From Planctomycetota bacterium (GTDB lineage: Bacteria; Planctomycetota; UBA8108), in contig NZOA01000013.1 in assembly GCA_002695115.1 (NCBI GenBank), positions 87,753 through 94,239 on the forward strand: a stretch of 6,487 nucleotides of DNA. Reading direction: 5' to 3'. Position numbers and translations under genes: made by a program. Positions within the stretch are counted from its first letter, which is position 1; the number at the start of each line of letters is the position of its first letter. Below are positions 1 through 6,233 of this stretch, in pieces. Under the pieces are notes generated by a model. It had not been told where the DNA came from. It saw nothing but the letters and a program-made list of their open reading frames with translations, and made no database searches.

Positions 1-528
1 GCGGAGCTGACCGCCTATCTGAAAAAAAATCCCCGCGAGGTGCTCACGATCATCTTTGAGAGCTATGTGAGGCCGAAGGCGCTCGAGGGCGCCTTCAGGG
101 AGAGCGGCCTGTTGCCCTACGCGCACAGTCAGCGCAAGGGCAAGCCCTGGCCCAGGCTGGCCGAGATGGTCGCCTCGGGCAGACGCCTGGTGGTCTTTAC
201 TGATCGCGGCGGGGGAGAGCTCCCCTGGCTTCACCGGGTCTGGGACTTCTGCTGGGAGACCCATTTCTCGGCCCGCCGCCGGGAGGACCTGGCCTGCGCG
301 AAGAACAGGGGCTCCTCAAAAAACAGCCTCTTTATTTTCAATCACTTCCTGACGCGACCGGTCGCATCAACGAAGCTCGCCGACGAGGTGAACCACAATC
401 CCTTCCTCAAAAAGAGGGTCGAGGAGTGTCGAAAGGCTTCCGGTCGGTTGCCGAATTTTATAACGGTTGATTTTTATGAACGTGGCGATGCCATCGAGGT
501 AGTAGATGAACTGAACGGTATTCGTTAA
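1..528 (+). CDS. PLC-like phosphodiesterase (PI-PLC X-domain-like), C-terminal part, 5' truncated by window edge
   Basis: The reading frame is open from the first base and ends at TAA 526-528, giving 175 residues of an incomplete protein. The GTG at 40 lies inside conserved sequence, so it is not taken as the start. Recognisable segments are a beta-strand block LTIIFESYV (about residues 15-23), VVFTDRGG, then a W-x(n)-ET...C...RG stretch (about 73-104), an LFIFNHFLTRP strand and helix, a VN...L..R...C helix, and a C-terminal PNFITVDFYERGD...VDELNG block. From family knowledge this order matches the second half of the TIM barrel of bacterial PLC-like phosphodiesterases related to phosphatidylinositol-specific phospholipase C. 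The catalytic His and Arg residues of that family sit mostly in the missing N-terminal half, so activity cannot be judged. The enzyme is probably exported, but no signal peptide is visible. A separate promoter follows, so it is not evidently co-transcribed with the next gene. Substrate is unknown. Confidence 0.8.
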   Translation, partial: AELTAYLKKNPREVLTIIFESYVRPKALEGAFRESGLLPYAHSQRKGKPWPRLAEMVASGRRLVVFTDRGGGELPWLHRVWDFCWETHFSARRREDLACAKNRGSSKNSLFIFNHFLTRPVASTKLADEVNHNPFLKKRVEECRKASGRLPNFITVDFYERGDAIEVVDELNGIR

Positions 529-561
529 ATTGGAGGTGTTTTCCGGGGGCGGGACTCCGTC

Positions 562-591
562 CTGACAATGTTTGCCGGCTTTGATTATAAT
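562..591 (+). promoter_or_regulatory. sigma70-type promoter for the PSCyt/DUF1501 operon
   Basis: A CTGACA hexamer at 562-567 (5 of 6 matches to TTGACA) is followed by an 18-nt spacer and a perfect TATAAT at 586-591. It is the only clear AT-rich patch in the intergenic region of an otherwise GC-rich window and lies just upstream of the 651 gene. Transcription would start near 598, leaving a leader of roughly 50 nt. Assignment rests on consensus matching alone; sigma-factor preferences of the host are unknown. Confidence 0.6.
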
Positions 592-608
592 CAACGGGAA
601 TTCCCGAG

Positions 609-630
609 CCTGGGCCTTCCGGCCCGCAGG
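609..630 (+). other. GC hairpin in the leader of the 651 gene
   Basis: GGGCC and GGCCC form a 5-bp stem around a TTCC loop, extended after a 2-nt bulge by CCT/AGG. It falls within the predicted leader, between the expected transcription start and the ribosome binding site. No T-tract follows directly, so it is a poor intrinsic terminator. It could stabilise the leader or simply be a GC-rich coincidence. Confidence 0.3.
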
Positions 631-638
631 ACTGTTTA

Positions 639-643
639 AAGGA
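639..643 (+). promoter_or_regulatory. ribosome binding site for the PSCyt1/DUF1549/DUF1553 gene
   Basis: AAGGA sits 7 nt before ATG 651. It supports this start over the in-frame ATG at 681 (residue 11), which would shorten the n-region of the signal peptide and has no comparable upstream site. Confidence 0.6.
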
Positions 644-650
644 CCAGATA

Positions 651-3600
651 ATGCGAACCGCTTCAGGAACCTCTTCTCGAATGGTTTTGACGTTAACGCT
701 TGCCGTCCTCTTTTCCGCCGCCAGCTCCCTGATGGAGGCGGCCGAGCCAGCCATCGAGTTCAACCGCGATGTGCGCCCCATCCTTTCCGACAAGTGCTTC
801 GCCTGTCATGGTCCGGACAAGGGCCAGCGGAAAGGGGATCTCCGCCTCGATGTCGAGAGCGCGGCTCTCGCCGAGCGCGAGGGTCGCCACGCGATCGTCG
901 CCGGCAAGGTGAGTGAAAGCGAGCTCTACAAACGGATCACGCATACCAGCAAGCGCAAGAGGATGCCGCCGGAGAAGTTCGGCAAGAGTCTCGGCCAGGC
1001 GGAGATCGACATCCTGCGCAGGTGGATTGAGCAGGGGGCTCGATGGCAGTCTCATTGGTCGGTTATCAAGCCCGCCAGGAGCGAGCCGCCCCCCGTGGCC
1101 GCTGCCGAAGCGGTACGCAACCCTATTGACCGATTTATCTTTTCCAGGCTGGAGCGAGAGGAAAAGAAACCGGCGCCGCAAGCCGACCGCCGCACCCTCC
1201 TTCGCCGTCTCTCTTTCGACCTGACCGGGTTGCCTCCTTTGCCCGCGGACGTGGATGCCTTCCTGGCTGACAAGGCTCCTGATGCTTACGAGCGCCTGGT
1301 CGAGAAGCTGTTGTCCTCGGAGCATTACGGCGAGCGGATGGCGATGTACTGGCTCGATCTCGTGCGCTATGCCGACACCAACGGTATCCACGGAGACAAT
1401 CACCGTGAACACACACTCTACCGCGACTATGTCATCGATGCCTTCAACGAGAACATCTCCTTCGATCGTTTTACCCGCGAGCAGCTGGCCGGTGATCTCC
1501 TGCCGAAGACCTCGCCGCAGACCAGGATAGCCTCGGGCTACAACCGCCTGCTGATGACGACCCGCGAGGGTGGAGCTCAGCCCAAGGAGTACCTCGCCAA
1601 GTACGCTTCCGACCGGGTACGAAACGCCTCGAGCGTCTGGATGGCATCCACCATGGGCTGCGCTGAGTGCCACGACCACAAGTTTGACGAGTTCACGATG
1701 AAGGATTTTTATTCTTTCGCGTCCTTCTTCGCCGATATCAAGGAAACTGCCGTCGGCGCGCAGGCTCCTACGGCGATGCCATCCAGGACGCAACTAAGGC
1801 AGATTGCTGAACTCGACTCCAGGGCCGCGGAGGTCAGGAAGTCTCTCGATGCACAGACTCCTGAACTCGATGCCGACCAGGCCAAGTGGGAAAAGAAAGC
1901 CCTTCCCCGCAAGGGCGCGACCGCCTGGACGGCCATCAGCCCTGTCGGGGTGGTTTCCAAGGGGGGCGCGACCCTGAAGGTTCTCGAAGATGGTTCCATC
2001 ATCGCCAGCGGCGCCAATCCCGACAAGGATGTCTATTCCCTGCGTTTTGAGACGGACCTGCGTGGAGTGACGGGACTCAGGCTCGAGCTTCTTCCTGATG
2101 GTTCACTGCCGTCCCGCGGCCCCGGCCGCGCCGATAACGGCAACCTGGTTCTCAGTGAGCTCGAGGTTCGCCAGGGTGACCGGAAGATCTCCTGGGGCGT
2201 TGTCACAGGCAGTCATTCCCAGAACAATTACGGTGTTGCCGGGGTCGCGGACGGAGACCCAAAGAGCGGGTGGGCGATTCTTCCCAGGACAGGGGTGGAG
2301 AGCCACGCCGTCTTCGAGGCCAGCAATGTCTTTATCGCAAAGGATCGGAAGACAGCCTTTACCGTCAAGATTCACCAGAACTACGGCGGCCGGCATACCC
2401 TCGGTCGCTTTCGCTTCCTGGCCACCGATTCGGCCGCCCCGATCAGGGCGGAGAACTCCGGGGGGATTCCCGTGGATGTTCTCAGCGCCCTCGAGCACAA
2501 GCCGGCTCAGCGGAGCCCGCAGCAGAAGGCGGCCATCTCTCGCTATTACCGGAGCATTTCTCCGCGGCTGGCGGCCGCGCGTAAGGAGCTTGAATCGATC
2601 GAGGCTCGCAAGCAGAAGCTCGCGAAGGGTTCTTCCAAGGTCCTGATCTCGACAGCCCAGAAGCCGCGCATGATGCGCGTTCTGCCGCGCGGCAATTGGC
2701 TGGATGATTCCGGCGAAGAGGTGCGGCCGGCGGTCCCGGGTTTTCTCAGGCAGATCGAGGCGAAGGAGGGACGTGCCACCAGGCTCGATCTTGCCGAGTG
2801 GATGGTGTCGAAAGACAATCCGTATACCGCCCGGGTCTTCGTCAATCGTCTCTGGAAACTGTTCTTCGGGAGGGGCCTCGTGAAAACCCTCGATGATTTC
2901 GGCTCCCAGGGGTCCTGGCCGACGCATCCAGCCCTCCTCGACTGGATGGCGATCGAGTTCATGGAGAAAGGCTGGGATATCAAGCATATGGTCCGGGTGA
3001 TTGTATCCAGCGGCGTCTACCGCCAATCCTCCCTGGTCAGCAGGGAGCTGCGCGTCCTGGATCCCTACAATGATCTCTTCGCGCGCCAGGGGCGTTTCCG
3101 GCTCGACGCCGAGATGGTTCGCGACAACGCGCTCTCCATCAGCGGCCTGCTGGTAAAGAAGCTTGGGGGAAACAGCGTCAAGCCCTACCAGCCCGGCGGC
3201 TATTGGTCCCATCTGAATTTTCCCAAGCGTTCCTACAAGAACTCTTCAGGCGAGTCTCTCTACCGCAGGGGGCTCTATACCTATTGGTGCAGGACCTTCC
3301 TGCATCCCAGCCTGCTCGCCTTTGACGCTCCGACCCGGGAGGAATGCACGGCTGAGAGAATACGCTCAAACACGCCCCAGCAGGCCCTTGTTCTTCTCAA
3401 TGACCCGGTCTATGTCGAGGCGGCTCGCGTATCCGCCCAGAGGCTGGTCGCAGAGAGTGGAACAGACGTCGGCAAGGGTATAAAGTGGGCGTTCAGGGCG
3501 GCGCTCGCGAGGCCCCCGAGCTCGCAAGAGGCGAGACTCCTGCAATCACTGTATAAGCGTCATCTCAGAGAATATTCCAGGAACAAGGAGGAGGCTGCCG

Positions 3601-3719
3601 GCCTCACGAGTATCGGCCAGAAGCCGGTCGCGGGCAATCTCCCGCGCCCGGAGCTTGCCGCCTGGACTTCGGTAATGCGGGTCATCCTGAATCTGCACGA
3701 GACCATTACGAGGTATTGA
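651..3719 (+). CDS. PSCyt1-DUF1549 (PSCyt2)-DUF1553 (PSD1) secreted cytochrome-like protein
   Basis: This 1022-residue protein has the multi-domain layout of a large planctomycete family of unknown function. An N-terminal hydrophobic segment (about residues 11-25) is a Sec-type signal peptide; cleavage is likely near A24 or A31. The PSCyt1 cytochrome domain follows (about 36-132), with haem motif CFACH (C49, C52, H53) and a distal RMPPE whose M105 is the probable axial ligand. DUF1549 spans about 157-365 and contains DLTGLPP, HYGERM and a second motif CAECHDHKFD (C337, C340, H341). Two helical, coiled-coil-like stretches (about 380-418 and 618-660) flank an inserted beta-rich domain (about 425-592) that resembles a carbohydrate- or surface-binding sandwich. 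RGNWLDDSGE (680-689) leads into DUF1553 (about 705-1015), with NPYTARVFVNRLW and RSNTPQQALVLLNDPV. Length is normal for the family. The gene has its own promoter and is coupled to the DUF1501 gene 4 nt downstream. Haem binding is inferred from the motifs; substrate and redox partner are unknown. Confidence 0.93.
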   Translation: MRTASGTSSRMVLTLTLAVLFSAASSLMEAAEPAIEFNRDVRPILSDKCFACHGPDKGQRKGDLRLDVESAALAEREGRHAIVAGKVSESELYKRITHTSKRKRMPPEKFGKSLGQAEIDILRRWIEQGARWQSHWSVIKPARSEPPPVAAAEAVRNPIDRFIFSRLEREEKKPAPQADRRTLLRRLSFDLTGLPPLPADVDAFLADKAPDAYERLVEKLLSSEHYGERMAMYWLDLVRYADTNGIHGDNHREHTLYRDYVIDAFNENISFDRFTREQLAGDLLPKTSPQTRIASGYNRLLMTTREGGAQPKEYLAKYASDRVRNASSVWMASTMGCAECHDHKFDEFTMKDFYSFASFFADIKETAVGAQAPTAMPSRTQLRQIAELDSRAAEVRKSLDAQTPELDADQAKWEKKALPRKGATAWTAISPVGVVSKGGATLKVLEDGSIIASGANPDKDVYSLRFETDLRGVTGLRLELLPDGSLPSRGPGRADNGNLVLSELEVRQGDRKISWGVVTGSHSQNNYGVAGVADGDPKSGWAILPRTGVESHAVFEASNVFIAKDRKTAFTVKIHQNYGGRHTLGRFRFLATDSAAPIRAENSGGIPVDVLSALEHKPAQRSPQQKAAISRYYRSISPRLAAARKELESIEARKQKLAKGSSKVLISTAQKPRMMRVLPRGNWLDDSGEEVRPAVPGFLRQIEAKEGRATRLDLAEWMVSKDNPYTARVFVNRLWKLFFGRGLVKTLDDFGSQGSWPTHPALLDWMAIEFMEKGWDIKHMVRVIVSSGVYRQSSLVSRELRVLDPYNDLFARQGRFRLDAEMVRDNALSISGLLVKKLGGNSVKPYQPGGYWSHLNFPKRSYKNSSGESLYRRGLYTYWCRTFLHPSLLAFDAPTREECTAERIRSNTPQQALVLLNDPVYVEAARVSAQRLVAESGTDVGKGIKWAFRAALARPPSSQEARLLQSLYKRHLREYSRNKEEAAGLTSIGQKPVAGNLPRPELAAWTSVMRVILNLHETITRY
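3710..3714 (+). promoter_or_regulatory. ribosome binding site of the DUF1501 gene, inside the end of the preceding gene
   Basis: GAGGT overlaps the last codons of the upstream gene and is 9 nt from ATG 3724. With only 4 nt between stop and start, the two genes are probably translationally coupled. The site supports ATG 3724 as the start, as does the Tat signal placed just downstream of it. Confidence 0.5.
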
Positions 3720-3723
3720 AGAA

Positions 3724-5199
3724 ATGAATTTTCCCATCGAGCAGCTATTACGTGACGAGTTTCTCCGGGAGGAGACGCGCAGGTCTTTTCTGAGGAAGGG
3801 TGGCGCGAGTATCGGGGCCGCGGCTCTCGCCGCGCTCCTCGACCCCGCCTCGCTGGCGGCGCAGGACAAGAAGACGTCCGGAGCGGGCAAGGTTGAGGTC
3901 GATTCATGGGAGGGTGTCGTTAAGCCCCTGCACTTCAAGCGCCGGGCCAAGAGGATCATCCATCTCTACATGGCCGGCGGACCTTCTCACCTCGAGACCT
4001 TCGATCACAAGCCGAAGCTTGGCGAGATGCACGGCAAGCCGATGCCTGAGTCCTACACCAAGGGCCAGCCGATCGCGCAATTGCAGGGCAAGAAGCTGAA
4101 TTGCCTCGGGCCGCAGCATCCTTTCAAGCGCTTTGGCAAGAGTGGCCAGTCCATCTGCGGAATCTTTCCGCATATCGGTTCGGTAGCGGATGAGATCTGC
4201 ATCGTGCGTTCCCTGCGGACCAAGGCGATCAACCATGATCCCGCCCATACCTTCATGAATACGGGCACCACCATCTCCGGGCGGCCCTCGATAGGAGCCT
4301 GGCTGCTCTACGGCCTCGGCAGCGAGACCGAAAATCTCCCGGGCTTCGTGGTCCTCACCTCCGTGGGGAGAGCCGGGCAGGCCCAGCCGATCGCTGCGCG
4401 CCAATGGCATAGTGGGTTCCTGCCGAGCCGCTTCCAGGGTGTGGAGTTTCGCTCCGCCGGCGACCCGGTTCTCTATGTCGGCAATCCCAAGGGTGTCACG
4501 AATAAACGACAGCGGGACATCGTCAGCACCGTCCAGGAGCTCAACAGGATCCATGACAAGGTTGTTGATGATCCCGAGATCTCGACTCGTATTTCACAGT
4601 ACGAGATGGCCTTCCGGATGCAGACCTCGGTGCCGGGGCTGGTCGATATTTCCGATGAATCCGCCAAGACCCTCGAGCTGTACGGTACCAAGGGCGCCGA
4701 TGGCAGCTACGCGGCGAATTGCCTGCTCGCCAGGCGGCTCGCCGAGCGTGGTGTCCGCTTCATCCAGGTCTATCATCGCGCCTGGGATCATCACGGAGGA
4801 ATCAAGAACAACGTCAAGACGACCGCGGGGGAGGTCGACCGGGCGACGGCGGCTCTCATCCAGGACCTGAAGCAGCGGGGCCTTCTCGATGACACCCTGG
4901 TGATATTTGGGGGTGAGTTCGGCAGGACACCCATGGCCCAGGGCAGCGGCCGTGATCATCACATCAAGGGCTACTCCATGTTCATGGCCGGCGGCGGCAT
5001 CAAGGGTGGCATCTCTTACGGCAATACCGACGAGCTGGGCTACAACGCCCAGGAGAACATCTTCGAAATCCACGATTTCCATGCCACGATGCTCCACCTC
5101 CTCGGCGTCGACCATAAGAAACTGACAGTCAAGTTCCAGGGACGTGACTATCGCCTGACCGATGTTCACGGCAATGTCGTGAAAGAGTTGTTGGCCTGA
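3724..5199 (+). CDS. DUF1501 family protein, Tat-exported, alkaline phosphatase/sulfatase-like fold
   Basis: This is a 491-residue full-length member of the DUF1501 family. The N-terminus carries a twin-arginine signal, TRRSFLRKG (R19, R20), followed by an alanine-rich hydrophobic segment to about residue 46, so the protein is probably exported folded. Motifs of the metal-dependent alkaline phosphatase/sulfatase superfamily are visible: HLYMAGGPSHLETFDHKP (80-97), NHDPAHTFMNTG (170-181), WDHHGG (354-359), LVIFGGEFGRTP (392-403), a GRDHH cluster (409-413) and HDFHATMLHLLGVDH (450-464). The Asp and His residues in these blocks are candidate metal ligands. From family knowledge, DUF1501 genes very often lie directly after PSCyt/DUF1553 genes in planctomycetes, as here; the biochemical role of the pair is not established. 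A hydrolase acting on phosphate or sulfate esters is inferred from fold only. There is no sign of truncation or frameshift. Confidence 0.93.
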   Translation: MNFPIEQLLRDEFLREETRRSFLRKGGASIGAAALAALLDPASLAAQDKKTSGAGKVEVDSWEGVVKPLHFKRRAKRIIHLYMAGGPSHLETFDHKPKLGEMHGKPMPESYTKGQPIAQLQGKKLNCLGPQHPFKRFGKSGQSICGIFPHIGSVADEICIVRSLRTKAINHDPAHTFMNTGTTISGRPSIGAWLLYGLGSETENLPGFVVLTSVGRAGQAQPIAARQWHSGFLPSRFQGVEFRSAGDPVLYVGNPKGVTNKRQRDIVSTVQELNRIHDKVVDDPEISTRISQYEMAFRMQTSVPGLVDISDESAKTLELYGTKGADGSYAANCLLARRLAERGVRFIQVYHRAWDHHGGIKNNVKTTAGEVDRATAALIQDLKQRGLLDDTLVIFGGEFGRTPMAQGSGRDHHIKGYSMFMAGGGIKGGISYGNTDELGYNAQENIFEIHDFHATMLHLLGVDHKKLTVKFQGRDYRLTDVHGNVVKELLA

Positions 5200-5410
5200 T
5201 TCCGGATCCCGCCTGTAGCCTCTGAAGGTCTTCTCGGGATGGGATTCTCCGATGCCGGCTGATCCCGTCCAGATCCACCGACAGCAGGACTCCCGCCCCG
5301 CCCATTTTCATTCCGATTCTGAGTGGACGAGGCGTTTTTGATCGGTGAAATTGGGAGGGACGAGAGATCTGCAATTGGGTTTCCGGTTGAGCGAAAGGTC
5401 TGAATCGCTC

Positions 5411-5432
5411 GCCGGCTTCTCCCCGGCTTTTT
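5411..5432 (+). terminator. possible intrinsic terminator after the PSCyt/DUF1501 operon
   Basis: GCCGG (5411-5415) and CCGGC (5423-5427) form an all-GC 5-bp stem with a 7-nt loop, followed directly by TTTTT (5428-5432). The arrangement is that of an intrinsic terminator, but the stem is short and lies about 210 nt after the DUF1501 stop, so the call is tentative. If real, the dockerin-cytochrome gene would need its own promoter between this site and about 5478. Confidence 0.35.
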
Positions 5433-5440
5433 CAGGGCCA

Positions 5441-5459
5441 GCGAACCGGTCGGTTTCGC
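5441..5459 (+). other. hairpin just upstream of the dockerin-cytochrome gene
   Basis: GCGAACC and GGTTTCGC pair as seven base pairs with one bulged T around a GGTC loop. It ends 7 nt before the GGAGGG ribosome-binding-like site, so it could influence translation of the downstream gene. There is no T-tract after it. No known riboswitch class is recognised. Confidence 0.3.
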
Positions 5460-5466
5460 CGGCTCC

Positions 5467-5472
5467 GGAGGG
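5467..5472 (+). promoter_or_regulatory. strong SD-like GGAGGG placed for an ATA codon at 5478
   Basis: GGAGGG is the best ribosome binding sequence upstream of the dockerin-cytochrome gene. Five nucleotides later, in the gene's frame, is ATA at 5478-5480. Reading from there gives Arg at position 2, a hydrophobic core FSCICACFLLTWF and then a small-residue region SLQSQQAAP, a credible signal peptide. The first conventional start, TTG 5508, has no SD at normal spacing and would cut off most of that core. ATA is not an ordinary bacterial start codon, so a sequence error or mutation of ATG is possible. Confidence 0.35.
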
Positions 5473-5507
5473 TTCGTATACGTTTTTCCTGTATCTGTGC
5501 ATGCTTT

Positions 5508-6233
5508 TTGCTGACCTGGTTCACGCAGGCTTCACTGCAGTCACAGCAGGCGGCTCCAGCCGTCCTGCTTCGCGGAGATGCCAACGGCAATGGCCGGCTC
5601 GAGATCGGCGATGCCCAGTATCTTCTCGATTACTTCTTCAGCGAGGGGCGTCCCGCGATCTGTCCTCCTGTCACGGACATCAACCACAACGGCCGAATCA
5701 ATATCACCGACGCGATCTTCCTCCTGCAGGCTCTCTTTGTCAGCAACGTCCTGTCGATTGATCCGCTGGAGGCCGGGGAGCTGGCCCAATGTGCGGAGCC
5801 TCTCTCCATCCGGCGTGGGGCGGCCAGGTTTTTCCAGCCTGACCCCCTCGGCAACGGACTTCACTGCGGTCTCTGTCACGGCATCGGCTCCGCGGCCGGG
5901 GGCGATGCCGCCGGAGTATTGCCTGCGGGATACGGGCTGGGCGACGCGGCACACCGCCCCAGCTATTTCAACGGCAGGGTCGAGGGCCTGGTGGAGGCGC
6001 TCAACCAGTGCCGGGTTTATTGGATGGAAGCCCCGGCGCTCGATCCGCGGGAACAGGCCTGTCTCGAATACCTCGCCTTCCTGGAGTCCCTTGAAACCTC
6101 AGAGACCTCCGTCCCGGCGTTGAGTTACAGGGTCGAGCCGCCGCCGGTCATGGGCCCGGCCAAGGGGGGATCCTGCCGCGGGCTGCGTATTGTTCGCTGC
6201 AGCCTGCGCGAGCTGTCATGGAGCCTACGGTGA
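5508..6233 (+). CDS. dockerin-like domain / di-haem cytochrome c fusion, N-terminal part up to the frameshift
   Basis: The start is uncertain: TTG 5508 is the only conventional start in frame, but ATA 5478 has the better ribosome binding site. Numbering from 5508, residues 22-80 form a tandem dockerin-like module with two canonical calcium loops, DANGNGRLEIGD (24-35) and DINHNGRINITD (57-68), each with D1, N3, N5 and D12. C52 and C95 flank the second repeat, as in related planctomycete modules, and may form a disulfide. Haem motif CGLCH (C120, C123, H124) follows, then a NGRV...EALNQCR..WMEAP block with candidate axial ligands C168 or M173, and a helix ending near 195. The order CxxCH, N-x-CR-x-x-x-M, second CxxCH is reminiscent of SoxA-type di-haem cytochromes, though this is only a resemblance. 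After G220, at the G6 run 6164-6169, the frame becomes meaningless and stops at TGA 6231. The protein is probably exported; partner unknown. Confidence 0.75.
   Translation: MLTWFTQASLQSQQAAPAVLLRGDANGNGRLEIGDAQYLLDYFFSEGRPAICPPVTDINHNGRINITDAIFLLQALFVSNVLSIDPLEAGELAQCAEPLSIRRGAARFFQPDPLGNGLHCGLCHGIGSAAGGDAAGVLPAGYGLGDAAHRPSYFNGRVEGLVEALNQCRVYWMEAPALDPREQACLEYLAFLESLETSETSVPALSYRVEPPPVMGPAKGGSCRGLRIVRCSLRELSWSLR
6164..6169 (+). other. G6 homopolymer: site of the apparent one-base frameshift
   Basis: Codons before the run read GPAK in frame with the dockerin and first haem; codons after it read DPAAG in frame with the second haem. Five Gs would keep one frame throughout. A second, longer run of eight Gs lies at 6234-6241, but the cytochrome frame passes through that one intact as EGGVEG. 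Confidence 0.65.

Larger units (their letters stand above)
5200..5507 (+). other. intergenic region with two hairpins and a strong SD-like site
   Basis: This 308-nt stretch lies between the DUF1501 stop and the first ordinary start codon of the dockerin-cytochrome gene. Its first 200 nt contain only weak inverted repeats (ATCCCG at 5206-5211 and 5262-5267 against CGGGAT at 5235-5240). The right third holds a terminator-like hairpin (5411-5432), a second hairpin (5441-5459) and GGAGGG (5467-5472). The frame of the downstream gene is open back to a TGA at 5388-5390 but has no ATG, GTG or TTG before 5508. No convincing promoter hexamers were found. Confidence 0.5.

Noticed and set aside
572..916. 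Plus-strand open frame starting in the intergenic region and running into the PSCyt1 gene
   Set aside because: It overlaps the promoter -10 and the signal peptide and CFACH coding sequence in a different frame; the product is Arg/Pro-rich with no motif.
693..1793. Long minus-strand open frame of 366 codons opposite the PSCyt/DUF1549 gene
   Set aside because: It is a shadow of the strongly supported plus-strand gene; its translation shows no recognisable domain and high GC codon bias readily opens this antisense frame.
2103..3212. Minus-strand open frame of 369 codons opposite the DUF1553 region
   Set aside because: Same reason: fully inside a conserved gene on the other strand, no family motifs and no ribosome binding logic.
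4156..4173. CGIFPH in the DUF1501 protein as a possible haem motif
   Set aside because: It has one cysteine and the wrong spacing, so it is not CxxCH.
3904..4554. Minus-strand open frame of 216 codons opposite the DUF1501 gene
   Set aside because: Antisense shadow of a gene with clear family motifs throughout.
5206..5267. ATCCCG / CGGGAT / ATCCCG set that could form alternative hairpins
   Set aside because: Stems are only 6 bp with loops of over 20 nt and no T-tract; expected by chance in GC-rich DNA.
5345..5761. Plus-strand frame with ATG 5345 and a hydrophobic FFLYLCMLF stretch, considered as the true N-terminus of the dockerin protein
   Set aside because: It is out of frame with the calcium loops and would need another frameshift; the hydrophobic stretch is the same T-rich DNA read in a second frame. 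Not fully excluded, but the in-frame signal peptide from 5478 explains it better.
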